64,000 bases of DNA from Mixophyes australis. Lineage: Eukaryota > Chordata > Amphibia > Anura > Limnodynastidae. The stretch lies in the NCBI GenBank assembly GCA_036250195.1, contig JAVHZZ010000003.1, positions 346,669,875 through 346,733,874 on the forward strand, read 5' to 3'. Made by a program: the position numbers and the translations under genes. Each line of letters starts with the position of its first letter. Position 1 is the stretch's first letter. Shown here one piece after another: positions 1-12,202 of the stretch. The notes below the pieces were generated by a model. It was not told the origin of the DNA and made no database searches. It saw only the letters and a program-made list of their open reading frames with translations.

Positions 1-1020
1 AGGAACTTGGTGGTGCTAGTCCTCTCAGGCCCACCGGGTGTACATATAATGCAGTAAGGACTGGGTTTATAATGGTGACCAGCCAATGACAGTGTGGGAC
101 TGTAGTGGTACAGTCAGGAAGCATGCCCTTGTGTAAACTCCAAAGGATACGCTGTGAGGTAAACATGGAAGAGCAAGGCACCGTAGCATGAGAGAATAAT
201 AATTCACATCAGTCCCTGCCTTATGACCCCTTCAGGCATACTGAAATCTCATAATCATCACCTCCACTTTCATTGACATTTCAGTGATTTCCTCTAATAA
301 TAATAATCTACAGGATTCCTCACCTTGTCCTGATGGGCTATAGAATGTTCCCATTCACCAAACCTCTCTCTTAACCAAATACTCTTAGTCCATAGTTGCT
401 GACTTTTGTCTTCTCTCAGAGGGGAGGTGAACTGACTGTGTGTGGGGAAGGGGGGGGGGTGTCATCGCAAACCGTGAAGCAACCACAGATGGTGCCAAAT
501 TGACGCGATTCATGACCAACTGCGACGTGCCCTCACTTCACTAGGAGAATAGACTGCACTCCCGAGTCTGGGAGACCTACCAGGAATTCAGGAGTCTTCG
601 GGATATATTCCAGAGTGGACATGTACGGTGTAGTGACTGTAGTCTGAATTAGGAGGACAGGTAAACTGATTGTGATATGCAGCAAGGAATATGGAATAAT
701 TGTTTGCTCTCAGTGTTAGGAGAGTAAGTATGTCTTAGTCCTGCAGCCCTACCCCGTATTAAAGTTGCTTTTATCTAAATATTAACACAAAGTAAATCTA
801 TAGCCCTTTTTAACCAAATCTGTCAGGGTATACAGGAGAATAACTATGATCCCATCATATTTATTATTTTACCATTACTCAGTAATGATTACACAATCTA
901 AACGACCCCTTGACCCAACTAGAATCAGTTTGCGGGGCACTGGTACACACAAGGGTTATTTAGTGTTGGATGGGTGTTTGTTTCGTTTGCATTGATTATG
1001 TATTTCCGTACTGTGAATGC

Positions 1021-1088
1021 GCACGCATACATACGTATATACACGCATACATACATACATACATACATACATACATACATACGTATAT
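1021..1088. repeat. (CATA)n microsatellite
   Basis: Alternating CATA/TACA tetranucleotides with a few CGTA interruptions. It makes a meaningless Thr/His/Tyr-rich reading frame. Confidence 0.9.
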
Positions 1089-1441
1089 AGTTTTTTGCAT
1101 ATTGTTGGCATGTGTCTCCTTAATCCTGGAGACTCAGGACTGGGGCGGGCAAGCGGAGGCCGAGTACAGTAACAGTAGACCTGGACACATCACGGATATG
1201 CTTTATAGCAGGTGTATCTCTCGTGGGTGCGGGAGGGCGGCTGGTGTAACCATATCATCATAGTTTATTTGTAAAACTCAACAGCATCGGACCGGCTAAG
1301 TTATAAATCATACAAACTGCACATAAGACTGAACACATACATACAAATTTGGCGAAGGAAGTGCAGACGTGAGACAAAAGATCGAGAGAGCTTGTGTACG
1401 AGAGCTTACAGTCTACAGGGAATATGAAAGGATGATTATCT

Positions 1442-1751
1442 CATACTTGCCAACTCTCCCGGAATGTCCGGGAGACTCCCGCATTTTGAGAGAGTCTCCC
1501 GGGCTCCCAGGCGAGTGTGGCAAAATCCCGGATCTGCCCACTTCCTAGTGACAGAATTAGGTCACAAACGCCGCGATTCCTGGTGAATCGCGGCGTTTGC
1601 CCCCCCCCCGCCCGCTGTCAAATGACGCATTTTGCGTCATGATGTCACGGGGGTGGGTCCAAAATGACGCAGATTTTGGAGGCCCGCCCCCCATGACGCC
1701 CACCTTCCTCGCAGGCTCCCGGATACCAACATTGTAAAGTTGGTAAGTATG
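1442..1751. mobile_element. hAT-like MITE with CATACTTGCCAAC ends
   Basis: The ends are inverted: CATACTTGCCAAC at the left and GTTGGTAAGTATG at the right. The flanks are a near-perfect 8-bp duplication, GATTATCT (1,434-1,441) and GACTATCT (1,752-1,759). The interior is GC-rich with CCCGG-type runs and no coding capacity. 8-bp duplications fit the hAT superfamily. A truncated copy in the opposite orientation lies at 25,433-25,588. Confidence 0.8.
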
Positions 1752-2462
1752 GACTATCTAGAGTACTATCTTACCGCTTCTGATTGTCCGATTTGCATTT
1801 TGACCCCACCAGCTGACAGTAAATTATTAGAGATTATATTATATATAGTCACAGCCGTATATTAACATAGCTTAATTGACATTTCCATTCGTTTACCGCA
1901 GTAAAGAAGATTCCAAGTGGCTTTTTAAGGAGGAAAATCACATATGTTTGCAGTTAATTTGTATTTTTGTTTGCATTTATTTACATGTTATATTCACATT
2001 TATTAATAACATTGGCAAGACTATTCTCTACTGTGTATATGAGGTGTTCACATACATTTACCTGGGAAACGCAAGTAAAAGGCCAGTATGTATGATGATT
2101 TTCCTAATGTCAGACCCATTTAACATTTGCTTTAGCAGCTTTAAAAACGCTTCTAAAAACACATGTAAAAAAGGCCTCTGGGCCTTAAAGCAGACGTGTT
2201 TATTTAATATTAAGAAATCTGTCCGTGTTTCTTAAAATGAACAGGACCATTTCATTTTTCTCTTTCTACAACTGACTGAGATTATTTAAAACATAAAAGT
2301 TTACAGTAGAAATATCATAACAAAAATGGATGATAATGCAAATGATCAAGTCATTAGTGACATCTGGAGACTCTGAAATAAATGAAAACCCCATTTCCGT
2401 GCCCACATGTGCCGAACCTGCCACTCGGGCCAAGCTCAGAGCAGTTACTGTGGTCTGTGAAG

Positions 2463-2772
2463 ATTATTATTATTATTTATACAGCGCCAAGTATATTATA
2501 CAGCTCTGTACAGAGAACATGTGAATGATTACATCGGTCCCTGCCCCAATGGAGGTCACTGTCTAAGTCGCCTAACACACACACCCACATTGACAGAAGC
2601 CAATTAACTTGCCAGTATGTATGGGTGGAACAAGAGCACCCAGAGGAAACTGACAAAAACATAAGAGAACATACAAACTCCACACAGATAGGGCTCTGGT
2701 CGGAATCAAACTCATGAGCCCAAAACTGTGAGAACGCAATGCTAACCACTGTGTTGCCCCCTGCATACACAA
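2463..2772 (-). mobile_element. V-SINE-like SINE
   Basis: On the minus strand this reads as a tRNA-like head with a GTTAGCATTGCG-type A-box region and a TTGATTCC-type B-box. A conserved central block GTTTCCTC follows, then a LINE-like tail ending in GGCGCTGTATAAATAA and an ATAATAAT run. This matches the head-core-tail plan of vertebrate V-SINEs. Full relatives lie at 17,731-18,026 and 32,563-32,905. Confidence 0.75.
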
Positions 2773-3232
2773 GCCGATGGTGGTCCAGCTACATTAATCA
2801 ACATGACCAATAACACCCCTGTAATGTGATTCCTGTCAGGAAGTCCGCTTTACCTAGGTCTATCTCTCTCCATGATCACCTCAATACTGTCAGTCCTGAT
2901 CAGCTCCTGAGACTTGTAAATATATATTTGTAAATGTTATTAGTTTTTTGGTTTTTTTTAAAGTAAGTCAACTTGTATGTTAGATTTACTGATGCTTTAA
3001 GGCTCTTGTCAAGCTGACATTCTCCAGGTATGGAGAACATAGCGTTGACGGGAAGCCTGATGGGAACACAATGGCTCCCTTCAGGCGATTCAGAAACATA
3101 TCAACTACATTTTTACATCCACTTAATTAAACATTTCTAGATCCAAAAAAAGCACAGTTCCTTTTAATCACTAAATCCAGACGTTGTTTATGAGTCTTCT
3201 CACTGAGTCACAGACTTCCTGAAGACTCTATG

Positions 3233-3397
3233 GAGTATTATTACTAAACTGCGGGTTTGAAAAAGTGGAGATGCTGCCTATAGCAACCAATCAGATTCTA
3301 GCTGTCATTTATTTAGTACATTCTACAAAATGATAACTAGAATCTGATTGGTTGCTATAGGCACTTTTCACACCCACAGTTTGGTAAATATTCCCCC
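3233..3397. mobile_element. Palindromic CCAAT-box MITE, copy 1
   Basis: The element is a near-complete inverted repeat. The left arm has TTACTAAACTGCGGG then AACCAATCAGATTCTAG; the right arm is its reverse complement, ending TTTGGTAAATATTCCCCC. It carries head-to-head CCAAT/ATTGG boxes. Relatives are at 5,036-5,426, 9,178-9,353 and 12,000-12,175. It is likely PIF/Harbinger-type, with no coding sequence. Confidence 0.75.
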
Positions 3398-5035
3398 TTA
3401 ACAGATATATATCATATTTGTGAGGGATGAATTTCTTCAACAAAAAATACAGAGCCACAGTATAAGGAGAATACAACTCAAAATTTATTTTCACTGTATG
3501 TTTGGCAGAAAGTAAGACATTTGGCAGAGAGAAGCCACTTTATTTTCACATTGCTGTTTGTTATTGGGAGTAGAAGCCGCCATACAGATACTTGGCCAAA
3601 TTATTACAAGAATCAATATAGTACTCGCTTGGCTGTTAAGTTAAAATCTTGGAGAGAGGTAACATATATTAAATGATTTTATTTGTGGACCCATTTTGAC
3701 AAATTTGCTACTAATCATCTTTTGCCACATGGAAAACATAGGTAAATAAACACGTATAAGTTAAAATGTTGGCGCTATTTTCAGAGTTCCTGAAAGGAGA
3801 ACTGTATGCAGGGCAGGACAAGGGCATCCTCTGCAAATTAATTTTATAGGGCAACTAATCCTAAAATACGATTCTTCCAACATTATTGTTACATTAAACA
3901 ACGTAAAAGTTAAATGAGAGGGCGAATACAATACCTTGGGAAAAGGTGGCTCATTTTGAATATAATATAGAGGGTATGGGGGGGGGTGTATATATTGCAA
4001 CTTGTATTTCATTTTTAGTGGTGATGCAAAATTGAGAGAAAAAATACTAAATTGATATCCGTTATTTCGCAGCAATAGGAATAATCTTGTTACAAAAAGT
4101 AAAATGATCTGCCACAAATATATAAAATAAGCAACTATAACATTACAGGGAAGTTGCAACATAAATGTTCTTATAAATGTAATTTACAAAATATAAAGTT
4201 TGATAGGAAAAGCAGATGTAAGATACAAGTAAAAAGGGATGTGAAAGTGATATCTAGAAAGATAGTGAAATACTTGACAATTCCCTTTATAGAACTACTT
4301 TAAATGGTGTCAGAACTCTCACCTGGTTCTGAAGATTGAGAAATGTTTGCACTACAATAACATTTTGCACCCAGCTTTTGGAACTTGGCCTAACTGTGTA
4401 TGACCCCCAAACCTATGGTATAGATAGTGCAACATGAAATTTCTTTTTTTTCTAATATTGTTCAATAAACTTGACATATTCTTCCCTATGATGTAATCCT
4501 AGAAAAGGTTGCCTGCTAAATAACTCCTCTGCTGACATATCAGCCTGCAATGCTTTGTATATCAGAACGTTGGCTGAATGTCATACACTTGTTCAGCTTT
4601 CCTATGACGGCCTAGCCAGGCCTGTGTCCCATCCTAATATAGCCTAGAAAGAGGAAGTTTCAGCAGAGCCAAGCACAATACAGGGGGGAAAGATTTCCAC
4701 GTGGCCCCTGAAGATCATTAGCACATGTGGGACTGTCAAAATTCCTAGGACAGTGAAGGAGATCGCAGTTTTAAGGACCATATTAGTCAAGTGACTTGAA
4801 TTTATGTAAATGTATTTCAGTTATGTATAACTTTAGTTATGTATTTATTTTAGTTCTGTATAAAGCACATCTGGCTAGCAGGACCACACATACCATCAAT
4901 CAAAGCACTATGGGAGTACAGAGTCTGGTTCAGGGAGGAGTGGGGGGTTGTGGGGGCTTGTATGACAACGTGTTTTTAGGGCTGTAAGAGATTGGACTTT
5001 TAATGTACTATACCTGAGCTCCAAGAGTGAGACCA

Positions 5036-5532
<497 letters not shown>

Positions 5533-5701
5533 TTTGGAGCCAAAGCAAGTGTGCGCTAGAAGTACTTGAGTAATGCAAAGACCGTGGTTAACTGTTCAGT
5601 GCTTAGCAAGAATTAAGAGCGGGTTGGAATCCAAGGGTGCAGGCCGACCGTTAATGTGTAGTTTATAGGGGAAGATTCAATTACAGGTGAAGTCCTGTAA
5701 A

Positions 5702-6120
5702 GCTAGGTACACACTACAGAAATTTCGACCAACTTTTTATGCAGAGCGATTTTACATGCGATCGATGATCCGATCGTTCGGTCCATGGACTGCATACACA
5801 CTAGCCTTGTTTAGGACGATAAAGGGAAGAGCGGATGTCCCTTTAGCGACTTTTTACAGCCATGTTGTCGTGAGCAATGACTGTAATTTCGTACTCACTG
5901 TTGTGGATCGGTCGGAGGTTTATACACACTGCACAGCGGAAACGAGATTGGACTGAAAATATTAAACGGTACAACCAACCAAATGAGGCGATAATCGTCC
6001 ATTTGGGCAGACTTTCGACCATCGTGTCACTGCACACACTGACCTGACTTTTGAACGAGCGGTCGTATGTCGGCTGTTTGAGCCAATTATTGGATGAAAA
6101 CAGTGTAGTGTGTACCCAGC
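5702..6120. mobile_element. TTAA-targeting MITE, copy 1
   Basis: The ends are GCTAGGTACACACTAC at the left and GTGTACCCAGC at the right, which are inverted repeats. The flanks TAAA and TTTA look like a mutated TTAA duplication. The left ~210 bp (with the GATCCGATCG block and GACGATAAAGGGAAGA) closely matches the larger element starting at 63,252. It is probably a deletion derivative of that element. TTAA targets fit the piggyBac or Kolobok superfamilies. Confidence 0.7.
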
Positions 6121-6213
6121 TTTAGTGAGCAAAAATAAGTGAGGATTTCTGTACCATCAATGCCAGTACAGCACACATTAACCATAAATTGTGATAAAAT
6201 GACTTCTTGTTCA

Positions 6214-6619
6214 GCTGGGTACACACTACAGAAAGTAACTGCACATGCGATATCTGTAAGGATTTTACCAATGACTGATGAGCATGCAGATTCATGCGTA
6301 CACACATACACAATTTACCTTCAGATCTGTGCTCTACATCTGTCATAACCATCTGCTGTAAAGATCGTGACTCTGCACACTACATAGAGATCTACCTACA
6401 CTGCTGGCCGCGAGTGCATACACACTTCCATATTTGCCCGACATCGTTCCATCATGTATAGTGACTTAGTCAGTTTATAAAATCAAACGATACGATGTGC
6501 TTTGGTAGGATAAGACACGAACGCGAGAGTGTACACACTAATGCGATATCGGACCCAACAGTGGTCTATTGTGTGATTGGCACTATAATTGGTTGAAAAA
6601 CCTGGACAGTGTACCCAGC
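6214..6619. mobile_element. TTAA-targeting MITE, copy 2
   Basis: The ends GCTGGGTACACACTACAG and GTGTACCCAGC are the same as in copy 1 at 5,702. The right flank is a clean TTAA (6,620-6,623); the left flank is TTCA. The interior is diverged from copy 1. There is no coding capacity. Confidence 0.7.
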
Positions 6620-7123
6620 TTAACTCTGTGGCAGTAAAAGGAAAACGGGGTAAGCATCAGTCCAACACAGAGCTCAAATAAAGGTAAGAGGAGGTGGTGA
6701 TAATGGGGAGGGCTTCTGTCAATATTTGTCTGTGTCACTATGAGTCATCGTCAGTCTGTATCAGTGTAGATCTTTACAACCGATATATTATAACAAATGA
6801 TCTAGTTATTAGAAATGACCTCAGCGTTCCATGTCTGGTATAAATAGCACTTGGCTTTTATATGGTCATATAACTCCTCTGTGATTTCTACTATTTTAAT
6901 AACTTGCAGTAGGGGTTGTATATGTAAGTTGGCAAAGACATATCTACAGCACACCGTTATATATGTGTATTCATGGTAACATGGGGAGCCTTTAGGAGCC
7001 TAAAACGGTAAGGGACTTCTAAAAACATTACTCCCTCTTAATACCACCTCAACCTCCTTTAAAAACACCAACAAGAATATATCATATAACTTTAATTTTT
7101 CCCACAATATCCTTATTGTGACA

Positions 7124-7283
7124 ATTTGTCCCAGAGACTGTAAGCTTACGAGCAGGGCCCGCTTACCTCTCTGTCTGTCTGTATTACCCAGTATTGTTTT
7201 ATTACTGTGTTTGTTTCCAATGTTAAATTGCTACGGAATTTGGTGGCGATATATAAGCAATTGTTGATGATGATGATATATAC
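7124..7283 (+). mobile_element. 5'-truncated L2-like LINE 3' end
   Basis: It contains GTAAGCTTACGAGCAGGGCC, a typical 3'-end block of L2-like LINEs. Then come GCTACGGAATTTGGTGGCG, ATATATAAGCAA and a short (GAT)n tail. Only the tail region survives, with no coding part. The same tail type is seen at 57,339-57,512. Confidence 0.65.
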
Positions 7284-8316
7284 AGGGCAATCTGACTGCC
7301 TGGACCCATTGTCCTGCTGCCAGATCTTTGTCATATTTCTCCAAATATGTACAAACGCACGTGTCACCAAACCTGAAAAATCCAGCTATTTGGATCTCTG
7401 GATAAATGACTACATCATACAGCGCACAAGTAGCGAGGTCGAACAGTGACTGCATATATGATCATCCGTTCGAATTTACCAGCCACCCTGTTTGACAACT
7501 GAATGATCCCAATTGCGATAACCAATCATTTGGGAACCGTACCTTCTGCAATATGTGGCCAATTAGATCCAAAACAACATAACTGGCAGACAACATTGCA
7601 GCATGCATGGGTACATTTACTAAGAAAAAAAAAGTCTTAAGATCTGCCTTCATATATAAAATTTGCTGGAATATTTTTTGCAAATTACCAAATTACACTG
7701 ACATTTCAAATAGGGGATTGAAACTTTTACTCTGTTAATAAGATTTTTTTCATATAGTCATATTTAGATTAGTGACCCTTTAAAATAACAGTCAGGGATC
7801 TGTGCAAATAACTTGTTTTTCAGAAACCACTTCCCATAAGGATGATGGCATGTGATATATAGATCACTAACAGTGCAAAAAGAAAAAAACACATTTGCTT
7901 ATCTCACCACCATCATACTGTTATTAAGAGACAGAGAAGTAAGTGGCATCATAGTTATCTCTATGGATTATTCCAATGCTTTCCAGGAAAACATGGGGAG
8001 GGAGCAGAGCAGACAAGAGAACTATTGTGAATGTGAAGTCGAAAGGCGAAAGTAGGGTCAGTCCCAGACAGCCCTGAAGCTGCAGCCAAGGCAATAACAA
8101 TTACTTTACTTACCAGAGGGCAAAGGGGTGGCCATGCATGCCATTAGTTGCTGCTGCAGAACCTCTTGTGCCCAGTTAAGCATCCACAGCCAGACTACTT
8201 GCCAGCTCTCATATATTCATCACCATATGCAGCAGCATTTACCATTCAATGTTTTACCAATTTAAATTGAGACAATGCCACAGTCTGTATAATAGATTCA
8301 GACAAGTAGAACTGTG

Positions 8317-8322
8317 ACTTAC
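8317..8322 (-). other. RHOQ: RHOQ exon 1 splice donor
   Basis: On the minus strand the exon ends ...GCAG followed by GTAAGT, a consensus donor. It interrupts the codon after Ala47 (phase 1), as expected where RHOQ continues with Val. Confidence 0.85.
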
Positions 8323-8464
8323 CTGCATAGTGATCAAACACGGTGGGCACATACTCCTCGGGGAATGCATCATTGGCATAGCTCATGAGCAGACAAGTTT
8401 TGCCCACCGCCCCATCTCCAACCACCACACATTTTAGCATGCTACTCCCAGTCCCATTCGCCAT
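8323..8464 (-). CDS. RHOQ: RHOQ (TC10) first coding exon
   Basis: The exon encodes the first 47 residues of a Rho-family small GTPase, plus the first base of codon 48. Visible motifs are the P-loop GDGAVGKT at residues 16-23 and the switch I region [10 protein letters not shown] at 38-47, with the effector threonine at 41. The short lead MANGTGSS before MLKCVVVG has the same length as the RHOQ lead, whereas RHOJ has a longer, different N-terminus. This is why I call RHOQ rather than RHOJ or CDC42. RHOQ is a plasma-membrane GTPase known for roles in insulin-stimulated GLUT4 trafficking and actin control; it needs a C-terminal lipid tail encoded further downstream. Family length is about 205 aa, so about 158 residues lie in exons outside the window. 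The start is the first ATG in the frame, with G at +4. Confidence 0.93.
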
Positions 8465-8960
8465 GGATCCTCATCTTCACGATTGGGGCCAGGAAGAAAG
8501 CCAGGTCACACTGCACCGCATGACGTTCCCTCTAATCCTTTCCAAAAAGTGCCTGGTGCCCCCTCCCAGCAGAGATGACACAATGGTGAGACAGGAACTT
8601 TGTGCAGCGCATCTCCCAGCAGCCTCACTGCGGGGACACGGCTCTACCTCCTGGAAATAATATTATTTCTTCCAAAGTGCGGACTTGTCCTCCCTCCCTC
8701 CCCCAACTTGTGAGGGCACAGCAGCACTTTCCGGCTGTGCAGCCTCAGCCTAGCCTGGCTGGGGGGGGGGAGAGAGAGCAGAGGCAGCTAATGTGCCGCT
8801 TAAGGGACCGTCTCCAAAGCGCTTCCTGCAGCAGAGAAGGAAGGCTGGAGTGCCACATGTCACTGGCTGGCATCTGCAGCCTGGTGATACCCCCCCTGCA
8901 ATTAGTGCATGGAAGGGGTTAAAGCCCTCAGACGCTGCAGACCATATTTACATCTGTCTA
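8465..8960 (-). promoter_or_regulatory. RHOQ: Putative RHOQ 5' UTR and promoter region
   Basis: This GC-rich stretch lies directly upstream of the RHOQ start codon. It contains several G/C runs, for example the G-run at 8,761-8,770, and lacks an obvious TATA box near the gene. This suits a broad, TATA-less Rho-gene promoter. The exact transcription start cannot be read from sequence alone. Reading frames here on the plus strand look like noise. Confidence 0.45.
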
Positions 8961-9177
8961 CACTGCCAGCTGGAATAATAAACATTGGCTGACAAATCTT
9001 TAACTTCTGGAACTCAGTTTTTAGATTGACTAGTTCCCTTGTTTAGACCCTGAATGTAGTTCTCAATATTTGATACTATCTTTAACACTATATAAGTTAA
9101 AATGTCTCCAGTTGAAATATTCTTTTCATGAGTCTTGACACCCCTAGCTAGTGGAAGCGCAGGTGTTCCGTGCTTGG

Positions 9178-9353
9178 GGGGGGTAAATGTATCAAGCTGA
9201 GAGTTTTTCGGCGGGTTTGAAAAACCAATCAGATTCCAGTTATCATTTAGTTAGTATATTCTACAAAATGACAGCTAGAATCTGATTGGTTGCTATAGGC
9301 AACATCACTTTTCAAACCCGCCGGAAAACTCTCAGCTTGATACATTTACCCCT
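9178..9353. mobile_element. CCAAT-box MITE, variant with CAAGCTGAGAG ends
   Basis: Inverted ends GGGGTAAATGTATCAAGC and the reverse complement surround the same AACCAATCAGATTC core as the copies at 3,233 and 12,000. The terminal ~40 bp differ from those copies (CTGAGAGTTTTTCGGCGGG), so this is a related subfamily. It is almost wholly a hairpin. Confidence 0.8.
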
Positions 9354-9447
9354 GGGATTCATGTGTTTTGGGAGATGCTCCATGCCACCAGCAGCTGCAT
9401 TTCATGACACCTCAGAGTAACAGCCAGAAGATATTTGAATGTAAATG

Positions 9448-9630
9448 TATATCTCCCAACATTTAGAATTACAAAATTGAGACCAAATAAGTCCTGTCCT
9501 TGTTCCACCCAAACTCTGCCCACAAATGGTGTAAATTTAGGTAAAACTCCACCCACTTTTGGTTAAGCACCACCGCTTTTGCAGCCAGTGAATCCAAATG
9601 TCCCGCCAAAATCGGGACAACTGGGATGTA
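9448..9630. mobile_element. hAT-like MITE, TATATCTCCCA ends
   Basis: The ends TATATCTCCCA and TGGGATGTA are inverted. They are flanked by a perfect 8-bp duplication TGTAAATG (9,440-9,447 and 9,631-9,638). The interior has AAATCGGGACAA-type blocks. A sister copy is at 9,729-9,909. Confidence 0.85.
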
Positions 9631-9728
9631 TGTAAATGGTTACGCTATGGAAGTTTGTTGCTGGAATTCATGGACAGTAACAACAGCTATCCAAACATCC
9701 ACCATCTACATTCAGACCTTTGTTTACA

Positions 9729-9909
9729 TACCTCCCAATATTTAAAATCATGAAATCGGGACAAAGTAAGCCCTGCCCCCATTCAACCAAAAACCATGTC
9801 CACACATTGTCAAATTTAGGTAAAAGCCCATATACTTTTGGTTAAACTCCACCCCCTTTGTGTCGCGTGAATCGAGATATCCAGCCAAAATCGGGACAGT
9901 TGGGAGGTA
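9729..9909. mobile_element. hAT-like MITE, TACCTCCCAA ends
   Basis: Ends TACCTCCCAA and TTGGGAGGTA are perfect inverted repeats, and the interior aligns with the element at 9,448-9,630. No matching 8-bp flanks are visible (TGTTTACA against TATTGTTA), so the duplication has decayed or the exact ends differ by a few bases. Confidence 0.7.
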
Positions 9910-10345
9910 TATTGTTAGGCTGTATGCTCTGCGGAAGCAGCAGGTGCTGTCAAAGATAGATTAATGCCAAGCAGGCAGGGGAAAGTTTGGGGCAGCTTAC
10001 CCATCCCAGATCCAGTCTACGTGCAAATTATGTAAGCACTACTGTACAAATGTGATTATTCCAAATGTGTGCCCATTTACACAGACACTTCTTCTCATTG
10101 GCAGCCACTATGCACAAACCCCTCATTGCACAGAACCTTCATCGTACATACCACCTTATGCATAGGCCATATTACTAACCACTTCATAAAGGGCCTGTAT
10201 TACAGACAGGATGGGCATTCATCTTTTAATCACAGGAGAACAGTAGTGCAGGGGCAGGTGACATCACAGGAACATGCAGTATTTTAATAGTAATTGCTTT
10301 ACTTTACATATACCACAAGAATGTACACTTTACATGGGCTATTAC

Positions 10346-10618
10346 CAGGGGCGGGCTGGCCCGGGGGGCAGGGGGGCATCGGTCCCCCGGGCCGCTCAGT
10401 TTATCCATTGTTAGGGCCGGCCGCCCAGCTCCCCCTACCCCCCCGGCTGCACCATAACCTAATTATTACCTGCAGCCGCATCGCGTGTCATGCGCACAGG
10501 CGGGCGCGTCACATGACACGCGATGCGGCCGCGTCATGGATGCCGCTGCCGCATCACGTGTTATGTGATGCGTCCGCCTGTGCGCCCCCCCGGGCTGCAT
10601 CTTGCCAGCCCGCGCCTG
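10346..10618. mobile_element. hAT-like MITE, CAGGGGCGGGCTGGC ends
   Basis: Left end CAGGGGCGGGCTGGC and right end GCCAGCCCGCGCCTG are inverted. The flanks GCTATTAC (10,338-10,345) and GCTATTAA (10,619-10,626) differ at one base of eight. The interior is very GC-rich with imperfect GCGTCACATGACACGCGATG palindromes. It is non-coding. Confidence 0.85.
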
Positions 10619-10984
10619 GCTATTAACCCTCCATTTAAACAGTTTTTTACATAGGTCTGGGTGCAGATCACCCCCCTTAGCCTATCCAGATTGACCCCCT
10701 ATCTGTCCATGAGAGTCACATTGGTGTGGGGGGGGGTGTTAACCCCCTCACCATGGGCATCATCATGACACAGTGGTTTACATTGTGTGTGGGCTAATTG
10801 GTTGTTGACAAAAATAGACCCTAGTGCAGCGATGGCTCTAGAGCCACATGCGTAACTTTAAAATGTGTCTCCTGGCCGGGAGCATTACCGAAGTATAATG
10901 TACCAGGCACCGGCAGGGGCAGATAGGAAAACATTAATTTGCTTGACTGACCAAGAGGAGCTGTGTGTTGTGACCCTCCTTTGC

Positions 10985-11640
10985 CAAATACAGGGATATG
11001 GCATACAAGGGGCATGTGGTGAGGACTGATGGCATGCAAGGGGTATGTGGTAAGGACTGATGGCATGAAGGGGCATGTGGTGAGAACTGATGGCATAAAG
11101 GGGCATGTGGTGAGGACTGATGGCATGAAGGGGCATGTGGTGAGAACTGATGGCATAAAGGGGCATGTGGTGAGAACTGATGGCATAAAGAGGCATGTGG
11201 TGAGGACTGATGGCATGCAAGGGGCATGTGGTGAGGACTGAAGGCATGCAAGGGGCATGTGGTGAGGACTGATGGCATGCAAGGGGCATGTGGTAAGGAC
11301 TGATGGCATGAAGGGGCATGTGGTGAGAACTGATGGCATAAAGGGGCATGTGGTGAGGACTGATGGCATGAAGGGGCATGTGGTGAGAACTGATGGCATA
11401 AAGAGGCATGTGGTGAGGACTGATGGCATGCAAGGGGCATGTGGTGAGGACTGATGGCATGCAAGGGGCATGTGGTGAGGACTGAAGGCATGCAAGGGGC
11501 ATGTGGTGAGGACTGATGGCATGCAAGGGGCATGTGGTGAGGACTGATGGCATGCAAGGGGCATGTGGTGAGGACTGATGGCATGAAGGGGCATGTGGTG
11601 AGAACTGATGGTATGAAGGGGCATGTATGGCAGTCTGATG
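10985..11640. repeat. ~30-bp minisatellite (GGGGCATGTGGTGAGGACTG)
   Basis: About 21 units of 29-31 bp, each with GGCATGTGGTGAGGACTGA followed by TGGCATGMAAG. Variants recur in order, so blocks of several units have been duplicated: the rare TAAGGACTG variant occurs at 11,051 and 11,294, and the AAAGAGGCATG variant at 11,188 and 11,401. The minus strand is open in three frames purely because of the repeat; these are not genes. Confidence 0.95.
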
Positions 11641-11999
11641 AAATGTATGAGGAATGTGGGTAGATCTGATGGCATGTGGGGAGGCTGATAGGCATGTACT
11701 GGCCGTGTAGTGAAATTGATTTGCATGTGGAGAGGTATAATGCAATGTGGGGAGAGTTGATGGCAGGTGGACACAGCAGTGATGTAAGAGCTGTGCTGAT
11801 TTGGTTATTCTGAACATTTTGGCAATGTTGGATATTTTTTCTATTTTGCTAAGCAATATATTAGAAATTATGTTATATTTTCAATGTATGTGTGTATGGT
11901 ATGTATGTGCATGTTTATGCTGTGTATATGTATATGCTCACTCATATAAAAGTAAAGTTGGCTCTTTGCAGTACTTATAGATTTTGTTTTTGGCTCTTA

Positions 12000-12175
12000 G
12001 GGCTAGATTTACTAAGCTGCGGGTTTGAAAAAGTGGGGATGTTGCCTATAGCAACCAATCAGATTCTAGCTTCCATTTATTTAGTACCTTCTACAAAATG
12101 ATAGCTAGAATGTGATTGGTTGCTATAGGCAACATCCCCACTTTTTCAAACCCGCAGCTTAGTAAATCTAGCCCC
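12000..12175. mobile_element. CCAAT-box MITE, copy with GGGCTAGATTTACTAAGC ends
   Basis: A near-perfect palindrome: GGGCTAGATTTACTAAGCTG at the left, reverse complement at the right, and the AACCAATCAGATTCTAGC core in both arms. The flanks TTA/TAG suggest a 3-bp target, as for PIF/Harbinger elements. It lies inside the hAT relic at 10,822-12,202. Confidence 0.85.
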
Positions 12176-12202
12176 TAGTCTCTGACTGGTTGGCCACCCC
12201 TA

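Larger units (their letters stand above)
10822..12202. mobile_element. Decayed non-autonomous hAT element hosting a minisatellite and a MITE
   Basis: The left side has GATGGCTCTAGAGCCACATG and the right side ends GGTTGGCCACCCCTA. These resemble the subterminal GGCTCTN-GAGCCACATG and terminal TAGGGGTGGCCAACC blocks of common vertebrate hAT elements. The interior has been taken over by a minisatellite (10,985-11,640), and a CCAAT-box MITE splits the right subterminal region. No target duplication is recognisable, so the ends are approximate. Confidence 0.5.

Noticed and set aside
8246..8464. A complete 72-residue small GTPase
   Set aside because: The frame continues past a consensus splice donor at 8,317-8,322; residues after FDHYA are intron translation.
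8323..8464. RHOJ or CDC42 instead of RHOQ
   Set aside because: RHOJ has a longer, different lead, and CDC42 lacks the eight-residue extension before the MLKCVVVG segment; the short lead fits RHOQ.
10821..11856. Long minus-strand frames (up to about 320 codons) rich in His/Pro/Ser
   Set aside because: They lie on the 30-bp minisatellite, which is open in all three frames; the peptides are repeat translations.
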